The notes: generated by a model not told the origin, from the sequence alone. A stretch of 64,000 nt of DNA from Fistularia commersonii (GCA_037954325.1 JBBMNZ010000036.1:1-64000), one strand, 5' to 3'. Counted from the stretch's first letter, positions 52,269 to 64,000 are shown. A program made the numbers and translations.

Positions 52269-54204
52269 TTTGACATATATTATGCAGAATCATGTCCTAA
52301 ACAACATATTTCAATAGCAGAAACCAGCTTGATGAAATTCAAAAGTTATTGCCACTCCTAATCAAAAACGCTCCAACTCGGTGAGATAAGCACTTTTTGA
52401 ACGAATGGCTATATCTTTTGAACCTGTGAAGGGATTACACTAGATTTGACATATATTGTGCAGAATCATGTCCTAAACAACATATTTCAATAGCAGAAAC
52501 CAGCTTGATGAAATTCAAAAGTTATTGCCACTCCTAATCAAAAACGCTCCAACTCGGTGAGATAAGCATTTTTTGACCCTATGGCTATATCTTTTAAACT
52601 TGTAGCTGGATTACACTGAATTTGACATATATTGTGCAGAATCATGTCCTAAACAACATATTTCAATAGCAGAAACCAGCTTGATGAAATTCAAAAGTTA
52701 TTGCCACTCCTAATCAAAAACGCTCCAACTCGGTGAGATAAGCATTTTTTGACCCTATGGCTATATCTTTTAAACTTGTAGCTGGATTACACTGAATTTG
52801 ACATATATTGTGCAGAATCATGTCCTAAACAACATATTTCAATAGCAGAAACCAGCTTGATGAAATTCAAAAGTTATTGCCACTCCTAATCAAAAACGCT
52901 CCAACTCGGTGAGATAAGCACTTTTTGAACGAATGGCTATATCTTTTGAACCTGTGAAGGGATTACACTAGTTTTGACATATATTGTGCAGAATCATGTC
53001 CTAAACAACATATTTCAACAGCAGAAACCAGCTTGATGAAATTCAAAAGTTATTGCCACTCCTAATCAAAAACGCTCCAACTCGGTGAGATAAGCATTTT
53101 TTGACCCTATGGCTATATCTTTTAAACTTGTAGCTGGATTACACTGAATTTGACATATATTGTGCAGAATCATGTCCTAAACAACATATTTCAATAGCAG
53201 AAACCAGCTTGATGAAATTCAAAAGTTATTGCCACTCCTAATCAAAAACGCTCCAACTCGGTGAGATAAGCACTTTTTGAACGAATGGCTATATCTTTTA
53301 AACTTGTAGCTGGATTACACTGAATTTGACATATATTATGCAGAATCATGTCCTAAACAACATATTTCAATAGCAGAAACCAGCTTGATGAAATTCAAAA
53401 GTTATTGCCACTCCTAATCAAAAACGCTCCAACTCGGTGAGATAAGCACTTTTTGAACGAATGGCTATATCTTTTGAACCTGTGAAGGGATTACACTAGT
53501 TTTGACATATATTGTGCAGAATCATGTCCTAAACAACATATTTCAATAGCAGAAACCAGCTTGATGAAATTCAAAAGTTATTGCCACTCCTAATCAAAAA
53601 CGCTCCAACTCTGTGAGATAAGCATTTTTTGACCCTATGGCTATATCTTTTAAACTTGTAGCTGGATTACACTGAATTTGACATATATTGTGCAGAATCA
53701 TGTCCTAAACAACATATTTCAATAGCAGAAACCAGCTTGATGAAATTCAAAAGTTATTGCCACTCCTAATCAAAAACGCTCCAACTCGGTGAGATAAGCA
53801 CTTTTTGAACGAATGGCTATATCTTTTAAACTTGTAGCTGGATTACACTGAATTTGACATATATTGTGCAGAATCATGTCCTAAACAACATATTTCAATA
53901 GCAGAAACCAGCTTGATGAAATTCAAAAGTTATTGCCACTCCTAATCAAAAACGCTCCAACTCGGTGAGATAAGCACTTTTTGAACGAATGGCTATATCT
54001 TTTGAACCTGTGAAGGGATTACACTAGATTTGACATATATTGTGCAGAATCATGTCCTAAACAACATATTTCAATAGCAGAAACCAGCTTGATGAAATTC
54101 AAAAGTTATTGCCACTCCTAATCAAAAACGCTCCAACATGGTGAGATAAGCATTTTTTGACCCTATGGCTATATCTTTTAAACTTGTAGCTGGATTACAC
54201 TGAA

Positions 54205-55788
54205 TTTGACATATATTGTGCAGAATCATGTCCTAAACAACATATTTCAATAGCAGAAACCAGCTTGATGAAATTCAAAAGTTATTGCCACTCCTAATCA
54301 AAAACGCTCCAACTCGGTGAGATAAGCATTTTTTGACCCTATGGCTATATCTTTTAAACTTGTAGCTGGATTACACTGAATTTGACATATATTGTGCAGA
54401 ATCATGTCCTAAACAACATATTTCAATAGCAGAAACCAGCTTGATGATATTCAAAAGTTATTGCCACTCCTAATCAAAAACGCTCCAACTCGGTGAGATA
54501 AGCACTTTTTGAACGAATGGCTATATCTTTTGAACCTGTGAAGGGATTACACTAGATTTGACATATATTGTGCAGAATCATGTCCTAAACAACATATTTC
54601 AATAGCAGAAACCAGCTTGATGAAATTCAAAAGTTATTGCCACTCCTAATCAAAAACGCTCCAACTCAGTGAGATAAGCATTTTTTGACCCTATGGCTAT
54701 ATCTTTTAAACTTGTAGCTGGATTACACTGAATTTGACATATATTGTGCAGAATCATGTCCTAAACAACATATTTCAATAGCAGAAACCAGCTTGATGAA
54801 ATTCAAAAGTTATTGCCACTCCTAATCAAAAACGCTCCAACTCGGTGAGATAAGCACTTTTTGAACGAATGGCTATATCTTTTGAACCTGTGAAGGGATT
54901 ACACTAGTTTTGACATATATTGTGCAGAATCATGTCCTAAACAACATATTTCAATAGCAGAAACCAGCTTGATGAAATTCAAAAGTTATTGCCACTCCTA
55001 ATCAAAAACGCTCCAACTCGGTGAGATAAGCATTTTTTGACCCTATGGCTATATCTTTTAAACTTGTAGCTGGATTACACTCAATTTGACATATATTGTG
55101 CAGAATCATGTCCTAAACAACATATTTCAATAGCAGAAACCAGCTTGATGAAATTCAAAAGTTATTGCCACTCCTAATCAAAAACGCTCCAACTCTGTGA
55201 GATAAGCATTTTTTGACCCTATGGCTATATCTTTTAAACTTGTAGCTGGATTACACTGAATTTGACATATATTGTGCAGAATCATGTCCTAAACAACATA
55301 TTTCAATAGCAGAAACCAGCTTGATGAAATTCAAAAGTTATTGCCACTCCTAATCAAAAACGCTCCAACTTGGTGAGATAAGCACTTTTTGAACGAATGG
55401 CTATATCTTTTAAACTTGTAGCTGGATTACACTGAATTTGACATATATTGTGCAGAATCATGTCCTAAACAACATATTTCAATAGCAGAAACCAGCTTGA
55501 TGAAATTCAAAAGTTATTGCCACTCCTAATCAAAAACGCTCCAAATCGGTGAGATAAGCACTTTTTGAACGAATGGCTATATCTTTTGAACCTGTGAAGG
55601 GATTACACTAGATTTGACATATATTGTGCAGAATCATGTCCTAAACAACATATTTCAATAGCAGAAACCAGCTTGATGAAATTCAAAAGTTATTGCCACT
55701 CCTAATCAAAAACGCTCCAACTCGGTGAGATAAGCATTTTTTGACCCTATGGCTATATCTTTTAAACTTGTAGCTGGATTACACTGAA
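54205..55788 (+). repeat. 9-monomer block in late domain, copy 1
   Basis: Order: B, gatgatattc A, actcagtg B, A, B(ctcaa), ctctgtg B, A/B hybrid, A, B. The same order appears at 58,956-60,539, an offset of 4,751 bp (27 monomers less one base). This copy alone has acttggtg and caaatcgg variants. Confidence 0.85.
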
Positions 55789-56667
55789 TTTGACATATAT
55801 TGTGCAGAATCATGTCCTAAACAACATATTTCAATAGCAGAAACCAGCTTGATGAAATTCAAAAGTTATTGCCACTCCTAATCAAAAACGCTCCAACTCG
55901 GTGAGATAAGCACTTTTTGAACGAATGGCTATATCTTTTGAACCTGTGAAGGGATTACACTAGTTTTGACATATATTGTGCAGAATCATGTCCTAAACAA
56001 CATATTTCAACAGCAGAAACCAGCTTGATGAAATTCAAAAGTTATTGCCACTCCTAATCAAAAACGCTCCAACTCGGTGAGATAAGCATTTTTTGACCCT
56101 ATGGCTATATCTTTTAAACTTGTAGCTGGATTACACTGAATTTGACATATATTGTGCAGAATCATGTCCTAAACAACATATTTCAATAGCAGAAACCAGC
56201 TTGATGAAATTCAAAAGTTATTGCCACTCCTAATCAAAAACGCTCCAACTCAGTGAGATAAGCATTTTTTGACCCTATGGCTATATCTTTTAAACTTGTA
56301 GCTGGATTACACTGAATTTGACATATATTGTGCAGAATCATGTCCTAAACAACATATTTAAATAGCAGAAACCAGCTTGATGATATTCAAAAGTTATTGC
56401 CACTCCTAATCAAAAACGCTCCACTCGGTGAGATAAGCATTTTTTGACCCTATGTCTATATCTTTTAAACTTGTAGCTGGATTACACTGAATTTGACATA
56501 TATTATGCAGAATCACGTCCTAAACAACATATTTCAATAGCAGAAACCAGCTTGATGAAATTCAATAGTTATTGCCACTCCTAATCAAAAACGCTCCAAC
56601 TCGGTGAGATAAGCACTTTTTGAACGAATGGCTATATCTTTTAAACTTGTAGCTGGATTACACTGAC
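55789..56667 (+). repeat. 5-monomer block in late domain, copy 1
   Basis: Order: A, aacagcag B, actcagtg B, atttaaatag/gatgatattc B with a 1-bp deletion and ctatgtct, then cacgtcc/ttcaatag A/B hybrid. It matches 60,716-61,594 at an offset of 4,927 bp. A related pair of the last two monomers is at 51,918-52,268. Confidence 0.85.
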
Positions 56668-58955
56668 TTTGACATATATTATGCAGAATCATGTCCTAAA
56701 CAACATATTTCAATAGCAGAAACCAGCTTGATGAAATTCAAAAGTTATTGCCACTCCTAATCAAAAACGCTCCAACTCGGTGAGATAAGCACTTTTTGAA
56801 CGAATGGCTATATCTTTTAAACTTGTAGCTGGATTACACTGAATTTGACATATATTGTGCAGAATCATGTCCTAAACAACATATTTCAATAGCAGAAACC
56901 AGCTTGATGAAATTCAAAAGTTATTGCCACTCCTAATCAAAAACGCTCCAACTCGGTGAGATAAGCACTTTTTGAACGAATGGCTATATCTTTTGAACCT
57001 GTGAAGGGATTACACTAGATTTGACATATATTGTGCAGAATCATGTCCTAAACAACATATTTCAATAGCAGAAACCAGCTTGATGAAATTCAAAAGTTAT
57101 TGCCACTCCTAATCAAAAACGCTCCAACTCGGTGAGATAAGCATTTTTTGACCCTATGGCTATATCTTTTAAACTTGTAGCTGGATTACACTGAATTTGA
57201 CATATATTGTGCAGAATCATGTCCTAAACAACATATTTCAATAGCAGAAACCAGCTTGATGAAATTCAAAAGTTATTGCCACTCCTAATCAAAAACGCTC
57301 CAACTCTGTGAGATAAGCACTTTTTGAACGAATGGCTATATCTTTTAAACTTGTAGCTGGATTACACTGAATTTGACATATATTGTGCAGAATCATGTCC
57401 TAAACAACATATTTCAATAGCAGAAACCAGCTTGATGAAATTCAAAAGTTATTGCCACTCCTAATCAAAAACGCTCCAACTCGGTGAGATAAGCACTTTT
57501 TGACCGAATGGCTATATCTTTTGAACCTGTGAAGGGATTACACTAGATTTGACATATATTGTGCAGAATCATGTCCTAAACAACATATTTCAATAGCAGA
57601 AACCAGCTTGATGAAATTCAAAAGTTATTGCCACTCCTAATCAAAAACGCTCCAACTCGGTGAGATAAGCATTTTTTGACCCTATGGCTATATCTTTTAA
57701 ACTTGTAGCTGGATTACACTGAATTTGACATATATTGTGCAGAATCATGTCCTAAACAACATATTTCAATAGCAGAAACCAGCTTGATGAAATTCAAAAG
57801 TTATTGCCACTCCTAATCAAAAACGCTCCAACTCGGTGAGATAAGCACTTTTTTAACGAATGGCTATATCTTTTAAACTTGTAGCTGGATTACACTGAAT
57901 TTGACATATATTGTGCAGAATCATGTCCTAAACAACATATTTCAATAGCAGAAACCAGCTTGATGAAATTCAAAAGTTATTGCCACTCCTAATCAAAAAC
58001 GCTCCAACTCGGTGAGATAAGCATTTTTTGACCCTATGGCTATATCTTTTAAACTTGTAGCTGGATTACACTGAATTTGACATATATTGTGCAGAATCAT
58101 GTCCTAAACAACATATTTCAATAGCAGAAACCAGCTTGATGAAATTCAAAAGTTATTGCCACTCCTAATCAAAAACGCTCCAACTCGGTGAGATAAGCAC
58201 TTTTTGAACGAATGGCTATATCTTTTGAACCTGTGAAGGGATTACACTAGTTTTGACATATATTGTGCAGAATCATGTCCTAAACAACATATTTCAACAG
58301 CAGAAACCAGCTTGATGAAATTCAAAAGTTATTGCCACTCCTAATCAAAAACGCTCCAACTCGGTGAGATAAGCATTTTTTGACCCTATGGCTATATCTT
58401 TTAAACTTGTAGCTGGATTACACTGAATTTGACATATATTGTGCAGAATCATGTCCTAAACAACATATTTCAATAGCAGAAACCAGCTTGATGAAATTCA
58501 AAAGTTATTGCCACTCCTAATCAAAAACGCTCCAACTCGGTGAGATAAGCACTTTTTGAACGAATGGCTATATCTTTTAAACTTGTAGCTGGATTACACT
58601 GAATTTGACATATATTATGCAGAATCATGTCCTAAACAACATATTTCAATAGCAGAAACCAGCTTGATGAAATTCAAAAGTTATTGCCACTCCTAATCAA
58701 AAACGCTCCAACTCGGTGAGATAAGCACTTTTTGAACGAATGGCTATATCTTTTGAACCTGTGAAGGGATTACACTAGTTTTGACATATATTGTGCAGAA
58801 TCATGTCCTACACAACATATTTCAACAGCAGAAACCAGCTTGATGAAATTCAAAAGTTATTGCCACTCCTAATCAAAAACGCTCCAACTCGGTGAGATAA
58901 GCATTTTTTGACCCTATGGCTATATCTTTTAAACTTGTAGCTGGATTACACTGAA

Positions 58956-60539
58956 TTTGACATATATTGTGCAGAATCATGTCCTAAACAACATATTTCA
59001 ATAGCAGAAACCAGCTTGATGAAATTCAAAAGTTATTGCCACTCCTAATCAAAAACGCTCCAACTCGGTGAGATAAGCATTTTTTGACCCTATGGCTATA
59101 TCTTTTAAACTTGTAGCTGGATTACACTGAATTTGACATATATTGTGCAGAATCATGTCCTAAACAACATATTTCAATAGCAGAAACCAGCTTGATGATA
59201 TTCAAAAGTTATTGCCACTCCTAATCAAAAACGCTCCAACTCGGTGAGATAAGCACTTTTTGAACGAATGGCTATATCTTTTGAACCTGTGAAGGGATTA
59301 CACTAGATTTGACATATATTGTGCAGAATCATGTCCTAAACAACATATTTCAATAGCAGAAACCAGCTTGATGAAATTCAAAAGTTATTGCCACTCCTAA
59401 TCAAAAACGCTCCAACTCAGTGAGATAAGCATTTTTTGACCCTATGGCTATATCTTTTAAACTTGTAGCTGGATTACACTGAATTTGACATATATTGTGC
59501 AGAATCATGTCCTAAACAACATATTTCAATAGCAGAAACCAGCTTGATGAAATTCAAAAGTTATTGCCACTCCTAATCAAAAACGCTCCAACTCGGTGAG
59601 ATAAGCACTTTTTGAACGAATGGCTATATCTTTTGAACCTGTGAAGGGATTACACTAGTTTTGACATATATTGTGCAGAATCATGTCCTAAACAACATAT
59701 TTCAATAGCAGAAACCAGCTTGATGAAATTCAAAAGTTATTGCCACTCCTAATCAAAAACGCTCCAACTCGGTGAGATAAGCATTTTTTGACCCTATGGC
59801 TATATCTTTTAAACTTGTAGCTGGATTACACTCAATTTGACATATATTGTGCAGAATCATGTCCTAAACAACATATTTCAATAGCAGAAACCAGCTTGAT
59901 GAAATTCAAAAGTTATTGCCACTCCTAATCAAAAACGCTCCAACTCTGTGAGATAAGCATTTTTTGACCCTATGGCTATATCTTTTAAACTTGTAGCTGG
60001 ATTACACTGAATTTGACATATATTGTGCAGAATCATGTCCTAAACAACATATTTCAATAGCAGAAACCAGCTTGATGAAATTCAAAAGTTATTGCCACTC
60101 CTAATCAAAAACGCTCCAACTCGGTGAGATAAGCACTTTTTGAACGAATGGCTATATCTTTTAAACTTGTAGCTGGATTACACTGAATTTGACATATATT
60201 GTGCAGAATCATGTCCTAAACAACATATTTCAATAGCAGAAACCAGCTTGATGAAATTCAAAAGTTATTGCCACTCCTAATCAAAAACGCTCCAACTCGG
60301 TGAGATAAGCACTTTTTGAACGAATGGCTATATCTTTTGAACCTGTGAAGGGATTACACTAGATTTGACATATATTGTGCAGAATCATGTCCTAAACAAC
60401 ATATTTCAATAGCAGAAACCAGCTTGATGAAATTCAAAAGTTATTGCCACTCCTAATCAAAAACGCTCCAACTCGGTGAGATAAGCATTTTTTGACCCTA
60501 TGGCTATATCTTTTAAACTTGTAGCTGGATTACACTGAA
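58956..60539 (+). repeat. 9-monomer block in late domain, copy 2
   Basis: Second copy of 54,205-55,788. Downstream the match resumes only after one additional monomer (60,540-60,715), so the offset rises from 27 to 28 monomers. Confidence 0.85.
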
Positions 60540-60715
60540 TTTGACATATATTGTGCAGAATCATGTCCTAAACAACATATTTCAATAGCAGAAACCAGCT
60601 TGATGAAATTCAAAAGTTATTGCCACTCCTAATCAAAAACGCTCCAACTCTGTGAGATAAGCATTTTTTGACCCTATGGCTATATCTTTTAAACTTGTAG
60701 CTGGATTACACTGAA
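60540..60715 (+). repeat. single monomer present in one of two block copies
   Basis: A class B monomer with ctctgtg stands here between a B monomer and the A, aacagcag B, actcagtg B, atttaaatag B, cacgtcc hybrid run. In the matching place of the other copy, at 55,789, no such monomer exists. The two copies thus differ by exactly one 176-bp unit. Confidence 0.82.
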
Positions 60716-61594
60716 TTTGACATATATTGTGCAGAATCATGTCCTAAACAACATATTTCAATAGCAGAAACCAGCTTGATGAAATTCAAAAGTTATTGCC
60801 ACTCCTAATCAAAAACGCTCCAACTCGGTGAGATAAGCACTTTTTGAACGAATGGCTATATCTTTTGAACCTGTGAAGGGATTACACTAGTTTTGACATA
60901 TATTGTGCAGAATCATGTCCTAAACAACATATTTCAACAGCAGAAACCAGCTTGATGAAATTCAAAAGTTATTGCCACTCCTAATCAAAAACGCTCCAAC
61001 TCGGTGAGATAAGCATTTTTTGACCCTATGGCTATATCTTTTAAACTTGTAGCTGGATTACACTGAATTTGACATATATTGTGCAGAATCATGTCCTAAA
61101 CAACATATTTCAATAGCAGAAACCAGCTTGATGAAATTCAAAAGTTATTGCCACTCCTAATCAAAAACGCTCCAACTCAGTGAGATAAGCATTTTTTGAC
61201 CCTATGGCTATATCTTTTAAACTTGTAGCTGGATTACACTGAATTTGACATATATTGTGCAGAATCATGTCCTAAACAACATATTTAAATAGCAGAAACC
61301 AGCTTGATGATATTCAAAAGTTATTGCCACTCCTAATCAAAAACGCTCCACTCGGTGAGATAAGCATTTTTTGACCCTATGTCTATATCTTTTAAACTTG
61401 TAGCTGGATTACACTGAATTTGACATATATTATGCAGAATCACGTCCTAAACAACATATTTCAATAGCAGAAACCAGCTTGATGAAATTCAATAGTTATT
61501 GCCACTCCTAATCAAAAACGCTCCAACTCGGTGAGATAAGCACTTTTTGAACGAATGGCTATATCTTTTAAACTTGTAGCTGGATTACACTGAA
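60716..61594 (+). repeat. 5-monomer block in late domain, copy 2
   Basis: Second copy of 55,789-56,667 with the same five monomers in order and the same 1-bp deletion in gctccactcgg. The monomer after it is class B here but an A/B hybrid in the first copy. Confidence 0.85.
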
Positions 61595-62298
61595 TTTGAC
61601 ATATATTATGCAGAATCATGTCCTAAACAACATATTTCAATAGCAGAAACCAGCTTGATGAAATTCAAAAGTTATTGCCACTCCTAATCAAAAACGCTCC
61701 AACTCGGTGAGATAAGCATTTTTTGACCCTATGGCTATATCTTTTAAACTTGTAGCTGGATTACACTGAATTTGACATATATTGTGCAGAATCATGTCCT
61801 AAACAACATATTTCAATAGCAGAAACCAGCTTGATGAAATTCAAAAGTTATTGCCACTCCTAATCAAAAACGCTCCAACTCGGTGAGATAAGCACTTTTT
61901 GAACGAATGGCTATATCTTTTGAACCTGTGAAGGGATTACACTAGATTTGACATATATTGTGCAGAATCATGTCCTAAACAACATATTTCAATAGCAGAA
62001 ACCAGCTTGATGAAATTCAAAAGTTATTGCCACTCCTAATCAAAAACGCTCCAACTCGGTGAGATAAGCATTTTTTGACCCTATGGCTATATCTTTTAAA
62101 CTTGTAGCTGGATTACACTGAATTTGACATATATTGTGCAGAATCATGTCCTAAACAACATATTTCAATAGCAGAAACCAGCTTGATGAAATTCAAAAGT
62201 TATTGCCACTCCTAATCAAAAACGCTCCAACTCGGTGAGATAAGCATTTTTTGACCCTATGGCTATATCTTTTAAACTTGTAGCTGGATTACACTGAA

Positions 62299-64000
62299 TT
62301 TGACATATATTGTGCAGAATCATGTCCTAAACAACATATTTCAATAGCAGAAACCAGCTTGATGAAATTCAAAAGTTATTGCCACTCCTAATCAAAAACG
62401 CTCCAACTCGGTGTGATAAGCACTTTTTGAACGAATGGCTATATCTTTTGAACCTGTGAAGGGATTACACTAGTTTTGACATATATTGTGCAGAATCATG
62501 TCCTAAACAACATATTTCAACAGCAGAAACCAGCTTGATGAAATTCAAAAGTTATTGCCACTCCTAATCAAAAACGCTCCAACTCGGTGAGATAAGCATT
62601 TTTTGACCCTATGGCTATATCTTTTAAACTTGTAGCTGGATTACACTGAATTTGACATATATTGTGCAGAATCACGTCCTAAACAACATATTTCAACAGC
62701 AGAAACCACCTTGATGAAATTCAAAAGTTATTGCCACTCCTAATCAAAAACGCTCCAACTCGGTGAGATAAGCATTTTTTGACCCTATGGCTATATCTTT
62801 TAAACTTGTAGCTGGATTACACTGAATTTGACATATATTGTGCAGAATCACGTCCTAAAAAACATATTTCAATAGCAGAAACCAGCTTGATGAAATTCAA
62901 AAGTTATTGCCACTCCTAATCAAAAACGCTCCAACTCGGTGAGATAAGCATTTTTTGACCCTATGGCTATATCTTTTAAACTTGTAGCTGGATTACACTG
63001 AATTTGACATATATTGTGCAGAATCATGTCCTAAACAACATATTTCAATAGCAGAAACCAGCTTGATGAAATTCAAAAGTTATTGCCACTCCTAATCAAA
63101 AACGCTCCAACTCGGTGAGATAAGCACTTTTTGAACGAATGGCTATATCTTTTGAACCTGTGAAGGGATTAAACTAGTTTTGAAATATATTGTGCAGAAT
63201 CATGTCCTAAACAACATATTTCAACAGCAGAAACCAGCTTGATGAAATTCAAAAGTTATTGCGACTCCTAATCAAAAGTGCTCCAACTAGGGGAGATAAG
63301 CAATTTTTGACCCTATGGCTATATCTTTTAAACTTGTAGATGGATTACACTGAATTTGACATATATTGTGCAGAATCATGTCCTAAACAACATATTTCAA
63401 TAGCAGAAACCACCTTGATGAAATTCAAAAGTTATTGCCACTCCTAATCAAAAACGCTCCAACTCGGTGAGATAAGCATTTTTTGACCCTATGGCTATAT
63501 CTTTTAAACTTGTAGCTGGATTACACTGAATTTGACATATATTGTGCAGAATCATGTCCTAAACAACATATTTCAATAGCAGAAACCAGCTTGATGAAAT
63601 TCAAAAGTTATTGCCACTCCTAATCAAAAACGCTCCAACTCGGTGAGATAAGCACTTTTTGAACGAATGGCTATATCTTTTGAACCTGTGAAGGGATTAC
63701 ACTAGATTTGACATATATTGTGCAGAATCATATCCTAAACAACATATTTCAATAGCAGAAACCAGCTTGATGAAATTCAAAAGTTATTGCCACTCCTAAT
63801 CAAAAACGCTCCAACTCGGTGAGATAAGCATTTTTTGACCCTATGGCTATATCTTTTAAACTTGTAGCTGGATTACACTGAATTTGACATATATTGTGCA
63901 GAATCATGTCCTAAACAACATATTTCAATAGCAGAAACCAGCTTGATGAAATTCAAAAGTTATTGCCACTCCTAATCAAAAACGCTCCAACTCGGTGTGA
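62299..64000 (+). repeat. return to early-domain sequence (matches 34,140-35,841)
   Basis: From 62,299 the order is ggtgtgat A, aacagcag B, cacgtcc/aacagcag/ccacc B, cacgtcc B, A, the ttgaaatat-gcgactcc junction monomer, ccacc B, A, catatcc B, then the start of a ggtgtgat A. This is the series at 34,140-35,841 and 41,005-42,706 (offsets 28,159 and 21,294 bp). Private differences include tcctaaaaaac near 62,857 and ttaaactag near 63,170. The window ends inside the block. Confidence 0.9.

Larger units (their letters stand above)
51038..62298 (+). repeat. distinct array domain without class C monomers
   Basis: About 64 monomers of class A, class B and A-body/B-tail hybrids only. I see no class C monomer, no attaag, no ccacctt and no cctgctt type here, although all are frequent before 50.5 kb (attaag is last seen in the monomer at 39,421). 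Domain-specific tags are atttaaatag, gatgatattc, gctccactcgg (1-bp deletion at 52,025, 56,424 and 61,350), ctatgtctat, ttcaatag and actcagtg. Confidence 0.88.
1..64000 (+). repeat. 176-bp satellite DNA array, whole window
   Basis: Successive copies of the start motif tttgacatat fall at 1, 177, 353, 529 and 705, and the 176-bp spacing continues to the last copy at 63,883, giving 363 complete monomers and a 118-bp partial one. All copies lie in the same orientation. Only about a dozen small indels (1-3 bp) disturb the phase over 64 kb, leaving a net shift of -6 bp. No unique sequence, mobile element or gene interrupts the array, and neither edge is reached. The length is in the range common for centromeric satellites of plants and animals and is close to a nucleosome plus linker. 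Centromere function is therefore an inference. I do not recognise the family. Confidence 0.98.

Noticed and set aside
1..64000. Open reading frames across the array
   Set aside because: The period (176) is not a multiple of 3, so a stop such as TAA at monomer positions 30-32, or TTA at 78-80 read on the other strand, falls in every frame within 528 bp. Any short open frame is a repeated by-product of the satellite.
1..64000. CRISPR array or plasmid iterons
   Set aside because: There are no unique spacers between short repeats; the whole 176-bp unit repeats, including what would be spacers. Iteron clusters are short and lie next to a replication gene, and none is present.
1..64000. Assignment to Brassica CentBr because of the 176-bp length
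   Set aside because: The length agrees, but the bases do not resemble what I recall of CentBr or of the Arabidopsis 178-bp satellite. Length alone is not evidence of family.
1..64000. Transposon, LTR or IS copies in tandem
   Set aside because: No terminal repeats, target-site duplications, coding remains or tRNA-primer site were seen, and all monomers join in the same phase.
1..64000. tRNA, rRNA or 5S gene units
   Set aside because: I found no A/B box pair, cloverleaf or recognisable rRNA segment in the monomer on either strand, and the unit is shorter than usual 5S units.

Overview
The whole 64 kb window is one uninterrupted satellite DNA array. A 176-bp, AT-rich monomer (about 36% G+C by hand count of the first copy) repeats head-to-tail on one strand from the first base to the last: 363 complete copies plus a 118-bp partial copy. 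I see no gene, RNA gene, transposon insertion, inversion or unique spacer. The array runs off both ends. Array length, monomer length near one nucleosome repeat, and homogenised multi-monomer blocks point to a large eukaryotic chromosome, most plausibly a centromeric or pericentromeric satellite. I do not recognise the family and cannot tell plant from animal from this sequence.

Monomer classes. The first ~120 bp are nearly invariant. The last ~55 bp come in alternative versions: class A (cacttttt-gaacga, then cctgtgaaggg and ...ctag), class B (catttttt-gaccct, then cttgtagctgg and ...ctgaa) and class C (a B-like tail preceded by ggggagataagcaat). Chimeric monomers join a head or middle of one class to a tail of another. 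About 44 class C monomers are present, and none lies between 50,334 and 63,178.

Layout. 1-32.2 kb is a mosaic of nested block duplications: a 35-monomer offset (1-2,260 matching 6,158-8,417), an 8-9-monomer block (10.56-14.25 kb), a three-copy 20-monomer block, and a 9.15-kb pair (13,550-22,700 and 23,053-32,203). 32.2-45.9 kb is a precise tandem duplication of 39 monomers (6,865 bp each). 36-50.9 kb carries a 15-monomer higher-order repeat of ~2,640 bp, with one 13-monomer variant. About 51-62.3 kb is a compositionally different domain without class C monomers, rich in A-body/B-tail hybrids and with its own 25-28-monomer blocks. At 62.3 kb the array switches back to sequence matching 34.1-35.8 kb.

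How it works together. Nothing here encodes a product. The structure records unequal exchange and gene conversion at several scales, and several junction monomers are visible, so some events can be put in relative order. A centromere role is inferred from length, homogeneity and organisation, not shown. Duplication extents were read by following diagnostic variants by eye, and 'near-identical' means no difference at the markers I followed. Assembly error in such an array cannot be excluded from sequence alone.
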